62,146 nt of DNA from UBA1447 sp964612185 (GTDB lineage: Bacteria > Bacillota > Clostridia > Oscillospirales > Acutalibacteraceae), in assembly GCA_964612185.1 (NCBI GenBank), contig CAZTCR010000014.1:1-62146 (forward strand). The letters run 5' to 3'. The notes under the pieces are model-generated. The model saw nothing but the letters and a program-made list of their open reading frames with translations, was not told the DNA's origin and made no database searches. The position numbers and the translations under genes were made by a program. This document shows, one piece after another, positions 34,476-42,222 of this stretch (positions within the stretch are counted from its first letter, which is position 1; every line of letters begins with the position of its first letter).

Positions 34476-35720
34476 TAAAGCATATCTTTTGCCGGAGGTC
34501 AACTCGATAAATCCGTAGACTTCCAGTTCCGTCAACGCCGTGATGACCTGCGCGGGTTCGCGTTGAACGGCGCGGACAATGTCGTCAACATGGGTCGGTT
34601 CGGCAGAAATACCGGCATATACCTGGCGCGTGATTTCACTCAAACTGTCCGGCAGTACGCGCCGCGCTTTTGCAACGGCGGATTTATTGCGCGCCGGCAA
34701 AGATGTTTTAGCCGGCTGCGGTTTGTCCGCGGGTGCCGGTGCCGTTTTGCGCGCGGGCAGATTTTTCGCGTCACCGAAACCGCCCGGCATCACGGGTACA
34801 TCCGACAGCGATTGCCCGAGGCTGTCCAAATCAAGCAGGCCGGGGAAGCGCGCGTCGTATTCTCCCAGCACATCCATGGCGGAAAAAACGGGTTTCGCGC
34901 CGTCCCGGATGAGTTTGTTTGTGCCGGTATAGGAGGAGTTGATGACATCGCCGGGGACGGCAAAAACATCCCGGCCTTGTTCGAGCGCGTAGCTTGCCGT
35001 AATCAGTGAACCGCTGCGCTCGCCCGCTTCAATCACAACGGTGCCGTAGCTGATGCCGGAAATCAAACGATTGCGGATGGGGAAGTTCGGCCCGACCGCC
35101 TGCGTTTGCGGCGGATATTCCGTCACAACGGCACCGCTTTGCGCGATTTGCGCGCGCAGGGCACGGTTGCCGGGCAGATAGTTTGCCGCGAGGCCGCAGC
35201 CGAGCACCGCCACGGTGACCCCGCCGCCGAACAGCGCGCCAGTATGCGCCGCGCTGTCAATCCCCAGCGCGCCGCCGCTGATGACCGCCGCGCCCGCGCC
35301 GGCCAGGGATGCGCTGAGTCTGCCGGCGACATCAATGCTGTAACGCGAGGCGGAGCGTGTGCCGACAACCGCGACCGGTATCCGGTTTTCCAGGCAGCCA
35401 AGGTCCCCCCAGGTATACAGAACGACGGGAAAGTTGTTGAGCTTTAAAAGCAGCGGCGGGTAATCAGAGCAGTCCGGCGTGACCAGTTTCCAGCCGTTGG
35501 TGTCGCATTCCCGCACAACGGACTCCGCCTGTTCCAAAGAGTACTCTTCGAGCCGCTTGATTTGCCGGCCGGTCAGGGCGCCGGTCAGGCGCCATTGTGT
35601 TTGGCCTGCTTCAAACATTTCTTTGGGTGAGGTAAAAGCCGCGGTGACGGCGTCCGCCCGGCCTTGTATGCCGAGCCCTGCCTGCAGCCATACCCAATAA
35701 GCGCGTATATCCAAATTCAT
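34470..35720 (-). CDS. dprA: DNA-processing protein DprA
   Basis: 416 residues. It loads RecA on incoming single-stranded DNA in natural transformation. The N-terminal region is a SAM-like helical domain. The Rossmann core has VVGTRSASRYS, ISGGALGIDSAAH, GCGLAANYLPGNR, FPIRNRLISG, VIEAGERSGSLITA and FAVPGD. The C-terminal 70 residues form a winged-helix (DML1-like) domain (VDDIVRAVQREPAQVITALTELEVYGFIE) after a Lys/Ala/Pro linker. Its ATG overlaps the stop of the upstream methylase gene by four bases. The stop codon lies in a heptamer repeat. No other competence gene is in the window, so a housekeeping recombination role is equally likely. Confidence 0.95.
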   Translation of the reverse strand: MNLDIRAYWVWLQAGLGIQGRADAVTAAFTSPKEMFEAGQTQWRLTGALTGRQIKRLEEYSLEQAESVVRECDTNGWKLVTPDCSDYPPLLLKLNNFPVVLYTWGDLGCLENRIPVAVVGTRSASRYSIDVAGRLSASLAGAGAAVISGGALGIDSAAHTGALFGGGVTVAVLGCGLAANYLPGNRALRAQIAQSGAVVTEYPPQTQAVGPNFPIRNRLISGISYGTVVIEAGERSGSLITASYALEQGRDVFAVPGDVINSSYTGTNKLIRDGAKPVFSAMDVLGEYDARFPGLLDLDSLGQSLSDVPVMPGGFGDAKNLPARKTAPAPADKPQPAKTSLPARNKSAVAKARRVLPDSLSEITRQVYAGISAEPTHVDDIVRAVQREPAQVITALTELEVYGFIELTSGKRYALI

Positions 35721-36502
35721 TTAACAAGCTCCCACATGATAATCGCCGCGCAGGCGGCGGCATTGAGCGATTCCGCCTTGCCTTTCATCGGAATCGCGAT
35801 TTTTTCCGCGCACGCGGCGAGCGTTTCACCGGCAAGGCCGGCGCCTTCGTTGCCGATGACGCAGATGTTGCCGCGGCCGCTTTTTAGAATGCTCAAGGGC
35901 GTGCTGCCGCCCGCGGGCGTTAAAGCCGATGTCAGCATGCCTTGCGATGACGCAAAAATCAACAGCTCCGGTAAATTTTCCGTCTCGACAATATTCAGCC
36001 TGAGCGAGGAACCCATGGCCGCGCGCAGCGCTTTGGGGTTGTAAATGTCGCAGCCGCCGCTGATAATCAGCCCGTCGATGCCGAGCGCTTCCGCGGTTCT
36101 GCACACGCCGCCAAGGTTGGACGGGTCCTGTATGTTCTCAAGCGCGATATAATGGCCTTTGGTATCTATTTTATATTTGTCCGGCTTATTGTCAAGTGTC
36201 TTGCATACACAGAACACGCCCTGCGGGGAGCGGGTGTCCGTCAGCCTGGCGCCGACTTCGGGTGTGATTTCATAACACGCCTGCGCTTTTTTTGTGATAC
36301 GCACTGCATAGCCGGCGTATTTCTCCGCGGCGTCCGGGGTGAAAAAGGCCTGAACAATAACGATGCCCCCGTCAGCCGCGTCCGCGCACAGCCGCGCGCC
36401 TTCGAGCAGAAAAAGTCCGGCTTCACGCCGCGCCCCGGCGCTTTCAAGGAGCAGCGCCGCGTTTTTGATTTTTTCATTGGAACGGCTGATAATCTTTTCC
36501 AT
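35717..36502 (-). CDS. TrmH-family (SPOUT) RNA 2'-O-methyltransferase
   Basis: 261 residues. The N-terminal part (1-95) is the substrate-binding domain (LFLLEGARLCADAAD). The C-terminal SPOUT knot is complete: QDPSNLGGVCRTAEALG (motif 1), VIGNEGAGL (motif 2) and IPMKGKAESLNAAACAAI (motif 3). It methylates a ribose in rRNA or tRNA using SAM. Whether it is an RlmB or another family member cannot be read. GGAATGGAGTTTT precedes the ATG. It is followed by dprA with a four-base overlap. Confidence 0.92.
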   Translation of the reverse strand: MEKIISRSNEKIKNAALLLESAGARREAGLFLLEGARLCADAADGGIVIVQAFFTPDAAEKYAGYAVRITKKAQACYEITPEVGARLTDTRSPQGVFCVCKTLDNKPDKYKIDTKGHYIALENIQDPSNLGGVCRTAEALGIDGLIISGGCDIYNPKALRAAMGSSLRLNIVETENLPELLIFASSQGMLTSALTPAGGSTPLSILKSGRGNICVIGNEGAGLAGETLAACAEKIAIPMKGKAESLNAAACAAIIMWELVK

Positions 36503-36581
36503 AAAACTCCATTCCCTGCGCGCTTTTTAGGAGCGGCAAACCGGTGATAACAGGGTGATAATATATTGTATGGCAAAACCG

Positions 36582-36610
36582 GTTCATAAATATATTACCA
36601 CCCTTGTCAA
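36582..36610 (-). promoter_or_regulatory. Weak promoter candidate for the TrmH-family/dprA genes
   Basis: Read leftward, TTGACA (36610-36605) followed at 16 bases by TATGAA. The -35 is a perfect match, the -10 is poor. Confidence 0.3.
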
Positions 36611-36654
36611 CCCCTTTGCACCGGGTGACCGGTAGCGGGATTGTCAGGGCACAC

Positions 36655-36681
36655 AAAAAGGGCAGACTCGAAAGTCCGCCC
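36655..36681 (-). terminator. Terminator of the infC-rpmI-rplT operon
   Basis: Read leftward, GGGCGGACT (36681-36673), loop TTCG, AGTCTGCCC (36668-36660), then TTTTT. A nine-base perfect stem with a UUCG tetraloop, about 40 bases after the rplT stop. Confidence 0.88.
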
Positions 36682-36722
36682 TTGTGTGTTCCGGCTGAAA
36701 GCCGGTAGGTGCCGGGGTTGCG

Positions 36723-37079
36723 TTATGCTGTTTGTGTTTTGACTTTTTCAACCAGTGCCGCAAAGGCCGCCGGGTCCGCAATCGCGATTTCGGAAAGCAT
36801 TTTGCGGTTGAGACCGATGTCGGCTTTTTTGAGACCGTTGATGAAGGTGGAATAGTTCATCCCGTTCATTTTCGCCGCGGCGGAAATGCGGGTGATCCAC
36901 AGGCGGCGGAAGTCACGCTTTTTTTGTTTGCGCCCGACATAGGCGTACTGCCCCGATTTCATCACGGCCTGTTTGGCTGTTTTGAAAAGCCTGCTCTTCG
37001 AGCCGTAATAGCCCTTTGCGAGCTTTAATACTTTATTTCTTCTTTTGCGCGTCATCATCGCGCCTTTTACACGAGCCAT
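36723..37079 (-). CDS. rplT: 50S ribosomal protein L20
   Basis: 118 residues, full length. MARVKGAMMTRKRRNKVLKLAKGYYG at the start (only the opening shown by family marks: ARVK, RRRNKVLK-like, AKGYYGSKSRLF), then WITRISAAAKMNG and the globular C-terminus. It binds 23S rRNA early in assembly. In Bacillota it represses its own operon by binding the infC leader. Last gene of infC-rpmI-rplT; a strong terminator follows. Confidence 0.99.
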   Translation of the reverse strand: MARVKGAMMTRKRRNKVLKLAKGYYGSKSRLFKTAKQAVMKSGQYAYVGRKQKKRDFRRLWITRISAAAKMNGMNYSTFINGLKKADIGLNRKMLSEIAIADPAAFAALVEKVKTQTA

Positions 37080-37129
37080 GGTAATTTACCTCCGTTTTTT
37101 ACATTATTGCCGTGAGCCTTAAGGGAGCC

Positions 37130-37327
37130 TTATTTGTAGGGAATCAGGCGTTTGATCTGCTTTTGGTTGGTGGTGTCAGCAACGGCAGTCTTGCGCAGGT
37201 TCCGCTTGCGTTTTGTGCTCTTTTTTGTCAGGATGTGCGACATATAAGCATGAGAACGGATCGGCTTGCCGGTTTTTGACATTTTGAAGCGCTTTTTCGC
37301 CCCGCTGTGGGTTTTGATTTTGGGCAT
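37130..37327 (-). CDS. rpmI: 50S ribosomal protein L35
   Basis: 65 residues, with MPKIKTHSGAKKRFK at the N-terminus and a highly basic middle (KKSTKRKRNLRK). It is a small rRNA-binding protein of the large subunit. It stands between infC and rplT with short gaps on the same strand, the canonical operon order. Confidence 0.99.
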   Translation of the reverse strand: MPKIKTHSGAKKRFKMSKTGKPIRSHAYMSHILTKKSTKRKRNLRKTAVADTTNQKQIKRLIPYK

Positions 37328-37361
37328 AGTTTTCCCCTCCTTGTGGTTTTATAATTTATTC

Positions 37362-37880
37362 TTATTTGACAGCCTTCGGCGCGAGGAACATCAGCATCTG
37401 GCGGCCTTCAAGCTTCGCGGCTTTTTCAACCGTCGACAGCTCGGCGCAGGCTTCCGCGAAACGCGCCATGTTCGCAAGGCCGATATTGGGGTGCGCCATC
37501 TCACGGCCCCTGAAGCGTATCGAAACCTTGACCTTATCCCCCGAAGCGAGGAACTTTTTGGCATGATCAACCTTGGTTTCAAAGTCGTGGATATCAATTT
37601 TAAGGGACAGCCGGATCTCCTTGATTTCCACAATGCGCTGGTTTTTTTTGGCCTCTTTTTCCCGTTTGGACTGTTCAAAGCGGAATTTGCCGTAATCCAT
37701 GATTTTGCAGACCGGCGGGTTTGCCTGGGGCGCGATTTTGACCAAATCGAGTGACTTTTCTTCCGCAAGCTTGAGCGCCTGTGCGGAGGACATAATGCCC
37801 AGCTGTTCGCCGTCGTCTGTGACGACCCTGATTTCTTTGTCACGGATTGCTTCGTTTAACTGCACTTCCTGTTTGCTGAT
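37362..37880 (-). CDS. infC: Translation initiation factor IF-3, probably starting at an ATC codon
   Basis: 172 residues from ATC at 37880. The N-domain begins QLNEAIRDKEIRVVTDDGEQLGIM. The linker is rich in Lys/Glu. The C-domain (IRLSLKIDIHDFETKV, KVSIRFRGREMAHP) binds 30S subunits. No ATG, GTG or TTG lies at the expected place. GGGAGGTG is 7 bases before ATC, and infC is the known case of rare AUU/AUC/AUA starts used for self-regulation. The upstream ATG at 38024 would add 48 residues encoded by leader hairpins. The leader of about 178 bases and the promoter at 38065 fit L20-type control. Confidence 0.93.
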   Translation of the reverse strand: MSKQEVQLNEAIRDKEIRVVTDDGEQLGIMSSAQALKLAEEKSLDLVKIAPQANPPVCKIMDYGKFRFEQSKREKEAKKNQRIVEIKEIRLSLKIDIHDFETKVDHAKKFLASGDKVKVSIRFRGREMAHPNIGLANMARFAEACAELSTVEKAAKLEGRQMLMFLAPKAVK

Positions 37881-37904
37881 GTGAAAGCACCTCCCAATGC
37901 GTTT

Positions 37905-37947
37905 ACCGGTAAAATCAAAGCGAGGGCGGTTCTTTAACCGTCCTCGC
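37905..37947 (-). promoter_or_regulatory. Leader attenuator hairpin of infC-rpmI-rplT (L20-leader-like)
   Basis: Arms at 37920-37931 and 37936-37947 (12 bp with one mismatch), followed leftward by TTTGATTTT. A smaller hairpin (CGGGG/CCCCG) precedes it near 37970. In Bacillota the operon leader carries an L20-responsive terminator; a consensus-model match was not tested. Confidence 0.55.
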
Positions 37948-38064
37948 AAAATCAACACACGCGGGGCAAACACCCCGTTTTGGTATTGACCTTGCGGCGG
38001 ACGAAACCCCGAAGGTGAGAACAAAAGGCGGGTTGCCTTGACTGCTCTGCTTTGTTGTAGATGT

Positions 38065-38093
38065 ATTTTAACAGTAAGAACTTATATTGTCAA
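38065..38093 (-). promoter_or_regulatory. Promoter of infC-rpmI-rplT
   Basis: Read leftward, TTGACA (38093-38088), 17 bases, TAAAAT (38070-38065). The transcript would start near 38058, leaving a leader of about 178 bases before the infC start. Confidence 0.8.
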
Positions 38094-38141
38094 GCGTTTT
38101 TTGTGCGCGGCTGCGATAATGCCGGGAAACCGGCGGAAGAA

Positions 38142-38711
38142 TCAGCCGGAACCCGTGCGGACTGCGCTGTTTTGGATGAGGGTTTTAATGTCCCCGTAGT
38201 TGTCCGCGGTGCAAAAAACGGCAATACTTTCCGAAAACCCGGCTCTGAGCAGGATGGTGTGCCGTTTTTCGTTGTATTTTACCTTTCTGATGCTGCCCCA
38301 TTTCAAAAAAGTTTTTACCCGGGCGCCGGCAAGCATCCCTGCGCCTGCTGCGGTCGGGTTGCGGGATATCAGCCCGAGAACAACCGTTATCAAGCTCAGC
38401 GATTTCACTCTTTTGGCCTGTTTCTCCGTGTTTTCGCAAAGGATGCCTTTGCTGTCCAAGACAAAATGCACATCGTAAGTGCCGCGGAAAATAAACAACA
38501 CAAAAAGAAAGCCGATAAAAAGAAAACCAAGCACCATGCCGGTTGCCCACAGCCAATCTATACGCTGTGTTACAATACCCGCGGCGGCGAAAAAAAGGAT
38601 CAGCAGCCCGAACGGGATGCCGACGGCAAGACCCAACTGCTTGAGAATCAGGCTGTTGCGGAATATCGGAACGCGCACGCTCCATTCAAAGATCTCTTTC
38701 ATATCTGCCAA
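38142..38711 (-). CDS. Two-segment membrane protein of unknown function
   Basis: About 189 residues. Two adjoining hydrophobic helices (GLAVGIPFGLLILFFAAAG and WATGMVLGFLFIGFLFVLF) are followed by a cytosolic part with FVLDSKGILCENT and a C-terminal segment on a basic beta pattern (VKYNEKRHTILLRAGFSESIAVFC). The TTG at 38711 has GAGGAG 6 bases upstream and starts 17 bases after the previous gene; longer forms would overlap that gene. Third gene of a likely operon behind an O-antigen-ligase-like gene. I do not recognise the family. Confidence 0.65.
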   Translation of the reverse strand: MADMKEIFEWSVRVPIFRNSLILKQLGLAVGIPFGLLILFFAAAGIVTQRIDWLWATGMVLGFLFIGFLFVLFIFRGTYDVHFVLDSKGILCENTEKQAKRVKSLSLITVVLGLISRNPTAAGAGMLAGARVKTFLKWGSIRKVKYNEKRHTILLRAGFSESIAVFCTADNYGDIKTLIQNSAVRTGSG

Positions 38712-38728
38712 AGCGGACTCCTCGCCGT

Positions 38729-39469
38729 TTATTTGAGCAGCGGACACTTGCACCGGAAACAGACATCGTCGCGGATATCGTTCAAACTCGCGCAGGCGTT
38801 GCAAAAGGAGACGGTGTCGCGGGTTTTGTCATATTTTTCGTAGGAATTGAGTTTGCCGTGATGCCGGAGCCGGTCACCGATTTGAAAATAGTTATAGCGC
38901 GTGTCGTCGTCATCCGCCGTCAGCTCGTGTTTTTTACCGCTGTCTGCTTTGATGATTACCTTGTATTCCAAATAATCAACCCAATAAAAGTCGTTCGTAT
39001 CCGGGCCGGTGCTTTGCCTGCGGCGCTTGTTTTTAACGGTTTTGTCAACCACAACACCATCCCAGGTTTTCGAGCGCTTTCTGCCGAGTACGGAAAAAAG
39101 TGCAATCGCCAGGAACATCCCGCCGATGCCCATGCCGATATACATCGCCTGCGGGTTGTCCATCTCGCTGCCGGTTTCGCCGTAAACGGTGAACCCGACA
39201 AAAGCGGCAACGGCAAGAATACCCGAGAAGATGCCGGCGTATCGGTTGGTGTTTTTGACATATTTCGCGAAAGCGGGGTCGGCGATGCGCGGCGAATAGC
39301 CGACAGTACCGCCCAAAACCGCTGAAGTGTTGTTTTCCGGAGGAGACGGTGTTTGCGTAAAAGGCGTGCCGCAGGCTGCGCAGAAGGTGCAGGGGGATGC
39401 CGGTTCGGCACCGCAGACGGAGCATAACATAACCGTTAACCCACGATATGCGCCGGGATCTCCGCGCAT
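38729..39469 (-). CDS. Zinc-ribbon membrane protein of unknown function
   Basis: About 246 residues. An N-terminal zinc ribbon (CSVCGAEPASPCTFCAACG), two membrane helices (about 85-105 and 120-140), and a cytosolic part (WDGVVVDKTVKNKRRR...DYLEYKVIIKAD) that resembles a small beta domain. A second CxxC pair at the end (CNACAS...CFRCKCPLL) forms another zinc site. Start ATG at 39469 follows AAAGGAAAT; an ATG at 39430 is the alternative. It lies 16 bases after the O-antigen-ligase-like gene. Both zinc sites are visible; the function is unknown. Confidence 0.65.
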   Translation of the reverse strand: MRGDPGAYRGLTVMLCSVCGAEPASPCTFCAACGTPFTQTPSPPENNTSAVLGGTVGYSPRIADPAFAKYVKNTNRYAGIFSGILAVAAFVGFTVYGETGSEMDNPQAMYIGMGIGGMFLAIALFSVLGRKRSKTWDGVVVDKTVKNKRRRQSTGPDTNDFYWVDYLEYKVIIKADSGKKHELTADDDDTRYNYFQIGDRLRHHGKLNSYEKYDKTRDTVSFCNACASLNDIRDDVCFRCKCPLLK

Positions 39470-39485
39470 ATTTCCTTTCCCTGTT

Positions 39486-40802
39486 TTATGAAGACGGCGT
39501 TGTGCTGTTGGTCTTGTGTTTTTTTGGTGTTGCCGGGTAGATCTTTTTTACGGCAAGCGCAAGCCCCAGCAGCATCATGAAAAATTGCAGGATTTTGGGG
39601 CCGTACAGTACATAATCCGTGATGCCGCAGGTTAACAGGCCGGCCAAACTTGCAATAATCGCCACCGCGAGGGGGCGGCCTTCTTTGGAACGCAAGCTCA
39701 AAACAATCATATCAAAAAGAATCCAAAGGACGATCAAGGCGAAAACCGAAACCCCGAAGATGCCGCCTTCTAAAAAAAGCTGTATGAAAAGATTGTGCGC
39801 GTGCGGCTGGTGGATACCATATTGACTGATCAATATATCCCGCACATTCCCGACACCGGGGCCCATACCCCAGACCCATTTCTCGCGGAGCATTTCGGTG
39901 CAGGCTTCCCAGATGTTCGCGCGGGTAACGATTGATCCGTCTCTTAGGTCCAGCAGAGACAGCAGCCTTTTATAGACGCCTGAAGGAAAAATCCAAAGAA
40001 ATACGGGACTGGCCGCAACTATTGTCAAGGCATATTTCCAGCCCATAAACAGCATCACGAAAACGGTGACGATGACCGCCAGGTAAGGCATTCTGGAATA
40101 GGAACCCGCGATTCCGCCGACAATTGTTATAATACAGAGCAGGCTGACTATTTTTTTCTTTCCGTGTGTTATGCGCGAAAAACAATAGACCGCTATGGGA
40201 AGAACCATAACAAGATAACAGGCAAAGAAAATCGGATTGGTAAAAGTCGAACTCGCTCTTTCAACAACTTGAAACGGCACCTGGCGCGGAAGCTTTTCAA
40301 CAAGATTTGCCGGGAGCACATAATTGACCGCTATATTTGCGAGAAAAACATCCAGTCGCCCCCAAAGCGGGTTGAACATTGTTTTAAGCGGTTCGGCTAT
40401 CCATGGACCGTAATGGAAGAGAATAATCTGGCCAATACCGACAGAGCCCGCGATGCCGCCGCCGAGCGTAATTGCAAAAAGCGTACGGTCGAGAGCCTCT
40501 TTGTTTTCCAGCAGGTTGGAAACAAAAACAAACCCAAGAAACATAAACAGCCACAAAAAAGAAAAAAGAACGCTGCTGCCGACATTGTTTGACCGGAAGA
40601 TTCCGATAAATTGCCAGCTGATGAATAAAAGCATTAGGAGCTGTTCTTTTTTTAAGACGATTTTTTTGCCTGCGCTGCGAAAATATCTTAAAAACGAGTA
40701 GAAGGGCACAAGCGTTGCAAAGGGGGCAATGTATTCAGGAAGCAATGGTGCTGCCAAAAACGCTGCCAGCATCCAACGCATAGATTTTTCATCCGGCAGC
40801 AA
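39486..40802 (-). CDS. O-antigen ligase-like (Wzy_C) membrane protein
   Basis: About 438 residues and ten or more hydrophobic segments. The large external loop has NPIFFACYLVMVLP before it and GMGPGVGNVRD...QPHAHNLFIQLFLEGGIFG, the H-x-x-x-N-x-x-(I/L) feature of Wzy/WaaL polymerases and ligases. Likely polymerises or transfers a surface glycan. The start is unusual: GGGAGG at 40832-40837 is followed at 7 bases by ATC then ATA, with the nearest TTG 31 bases away at 40802. TTG is listed, but an ATC/ATA start is possible. Its own promoter is at 40862-40890. It runs opposite to the polysaccharide cluster. Confidence 0.8.
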   Translation of the reverse strand: MLPDEKSMRWMLAAFLAAPLLPEYIAPFATLVPFYSFLRYFRSAGKKIVLKKEQLLMLLFISWQFIGIFRSNNVGSSVLFSFLWLFMFLGFVFVSNLLENKEALDRTLFAITLGGGIAGSVGIGQIILFHYGPWIAEPLKTMFNPLWGRLDVFLANIAVNYVLPANLVEKLPRQVPFQVVERASSTFTNPIFFACYLVMVLPIAVYCFSRITHGKKKIVSLLCIITIVGGIAGSYSRMPYLAVIVTVFVMLFMGWKYALTIVAASPVFLWIFPSGVYKRLLSLLDLRDGSIVTRANIWEACTEMLREKWVWGMGPGVGNVRDILISQYGIHQPHAHNLFIQLFLEGGIFGVSVFALIVLWILFDMIVLSLRSKEGRPLAVAIIASLAGLLTCGITDYVLYGPKILQFFMMLLGLALAVKKIYPATPKKHKTNSTTPSS

Positions 40803-40861
40803 TGTTTTTTTGGTTTTTATGATAAGGATACCTCCCTGTCTTGTAGAATAAACCAGTCAAT

Positions 40862-40890
40862 ATTATACAGCAACTCTCCGTTTCATGCAA
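40862..40890 (-). promoter_or_regulatory. Promoter of the leftward O-antigen-ligase-like operon
   Basis: Read leftward, TTGCAT (40890-40885), 17 bases, TATAAT (40867-40862). Confidence 0.75.
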
Positions 40891-40980
40891 ATGCTTTTAA
40901 TACCAGTTACGGATAAAGGGGTGTTCAAGGAGACTGACAAGATACCAATAATACGAAAAAGGAACAAAAATCGTTCGGTA

Positions 40981-41009
40981 TTGACCGAAAATAGTTTTTG
41001 TGATACATT
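40981..41009 (+). promoter_or_regulatory. Promoter candidate of the polysaccharide cluster
   Basis: TTGACC (40981-40986), 17 bases, TACATT (41004-41009). The leader to glf is about 100 bases. The rest of the 316-base divergent region between the ligase-like gene and glf shows no gene. Confidence 0.5.
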
Positions 41010-41118
41010 TATCCAAAAGTTAATTAAATAAAATCTAAGGTCTGATAAATACATAACGGTCTAAAAACTGCAGCCTTCTGTGGCCATCCCAAGACTGTTT
41101 TATTTGATGGAGTGAAAA

Positions 41119-42219
41119 ATGGGATACGATTATTTAATTGTTGGCAGCGGTTTGTTCGGTTCTGTTTTCGCCTATGAAGCCCAGAAACGCAACAAAACCT
41201 GTCTGGTTATCGAAAAACGGCCGCACATCGGCGGTAATCTTTATTGCGACCCCAAGGAAGGGGTCAACATACACCTTTACGGCGCCCACATCTTTCATAC
41301 CGGCAACAGCATGGTGTGGGATTATGTCAGGCGCTTCGCGGACTTTAATAATTATATCAATTCCCCCATTGCCAACTACAACGGGGAGCTTTACAATTTA
41401 CCCTTCAACATGAACACCTTCAATAAAATGTGGGGTGTCATCACACCCGCGCAGGCAAAAGAAAAGATAGAATCCCAAAAAGGTGAAGTCAAGGGTGAAC
41501 CGGCAAATCTGGAAGAGCAGGCGATATCGCTGATTGGCAAAGACATTTACTTCAAACTCATAAAAGGGTATACAGAAAAACAATGGGGAAGAGACTGCAA
41601 GGACCTTCCTTCATTTATCATTAGGAGGCTTCCTGTCCGCTATACATATGACAACAACTATTTTAACGATCCCTATCAAGGGATCCCGGTCGGGGGATAC
41701 AACGGAATAATTGACAAAATGCTGGCCGGCTGTAAAGTTATGCTTCGTACAGACTTCAATCAGGACAGACGGAAGTATCTGAGTATGGCAGAAAAGATTG
41801 TGTACACCGGTCCGCTGGACGCCTATTTTGACTGCTGTCTGGGCAAACTGGAATACCGAAGTTTGCGTTTCGAAACGCAGCGATATGAGATGGATAACTA
41901 TCAAGGTGTGGCGGTGATGAACTATACCGACCGGGAAACGCCGTACACTCGTACAATCGAGCACAAACATTTTGAGTTCGGCACACAACCCGTGACCTAT
42001 GTGACAAAGGAGTATCCGCTGGAGTGGGAAGAAGGTTGTGAGCCTTATTATCCGGTAAACGATGAAAAAAATCAGAAGGTCTTTAACGGTTATCAGCAAT
42101 TAGCTGAGAAGGAAAAACAGGTGATTTTTGGCGGCCGGCTTGCCGAATACAAATACTATGACATGGATAAAACAATAGAATCTGCTATTGCTCTCGTCAA
42201 AAAAGAATTTGGAGTGTAA
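41119..42219 (+). CDS. glf: UDP-galactopyranose mutase
   Basis: 366 residues, full length. It interconverts UDP-galactopyranose and UDP-galactofuranose with reduced FAD. The FAD-binding N-terminus YDYLIVGSGLFGSVFAYEA, then EKRPHIGGNLYC, GAHIFHTG, the substrate-binding GYTEKQWG and RLPVRYTYDNNYFND, and the C-terminal GGRLAEYKYYDMDK are all present. First gene of the rightward polysaccharide cluster, so the polymer likely contains galactofuranose. GGAGTG lies 7 bases before the ATG. The next gene starts 3 bases after the stop. Confidence 0.97.
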   Translation: MGYDYLIVGSGLFGSVFAYEAQKRNKTCLVIEKRPHIGGNLYCDPKEGVNIHLYGAHIFHTGNSMVWDYVRRFADFNNYINSPIANYNGELYNLPFNMNTFNKMWGVITPAQAKEKIESQKGEVKGEPANLEEQAISLIGKDIYFKLIKGYTEKQWGRDCKDLPSFIIRRLPVRYTYDNNYFNDPYQGIPVGGYNGIIDKMLAGCKVMLRTDFNQDRRKYLSMAEKIVYTGPLDAYFDCCLGKLEYRSLRFETQRYEMDNYQGVAVMNYTDRETPYTRTIEHKHFEFGTQPVTYVTKEYPLEWEEGCEPYYPVNDEKNQKVFNGYQQLAEKEKQVIFGGRLAEYKYYDMDKTIESAIALVKKEFGV

Positions 42220-42222
42220 AAA

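Noticed and set aside
36500..36722. tRNA gene in the spacer before rplT
   Set aside because: No T-loop GGTTCGAATCC-like segment or cloverleaf; the structure there is the operon terminator.
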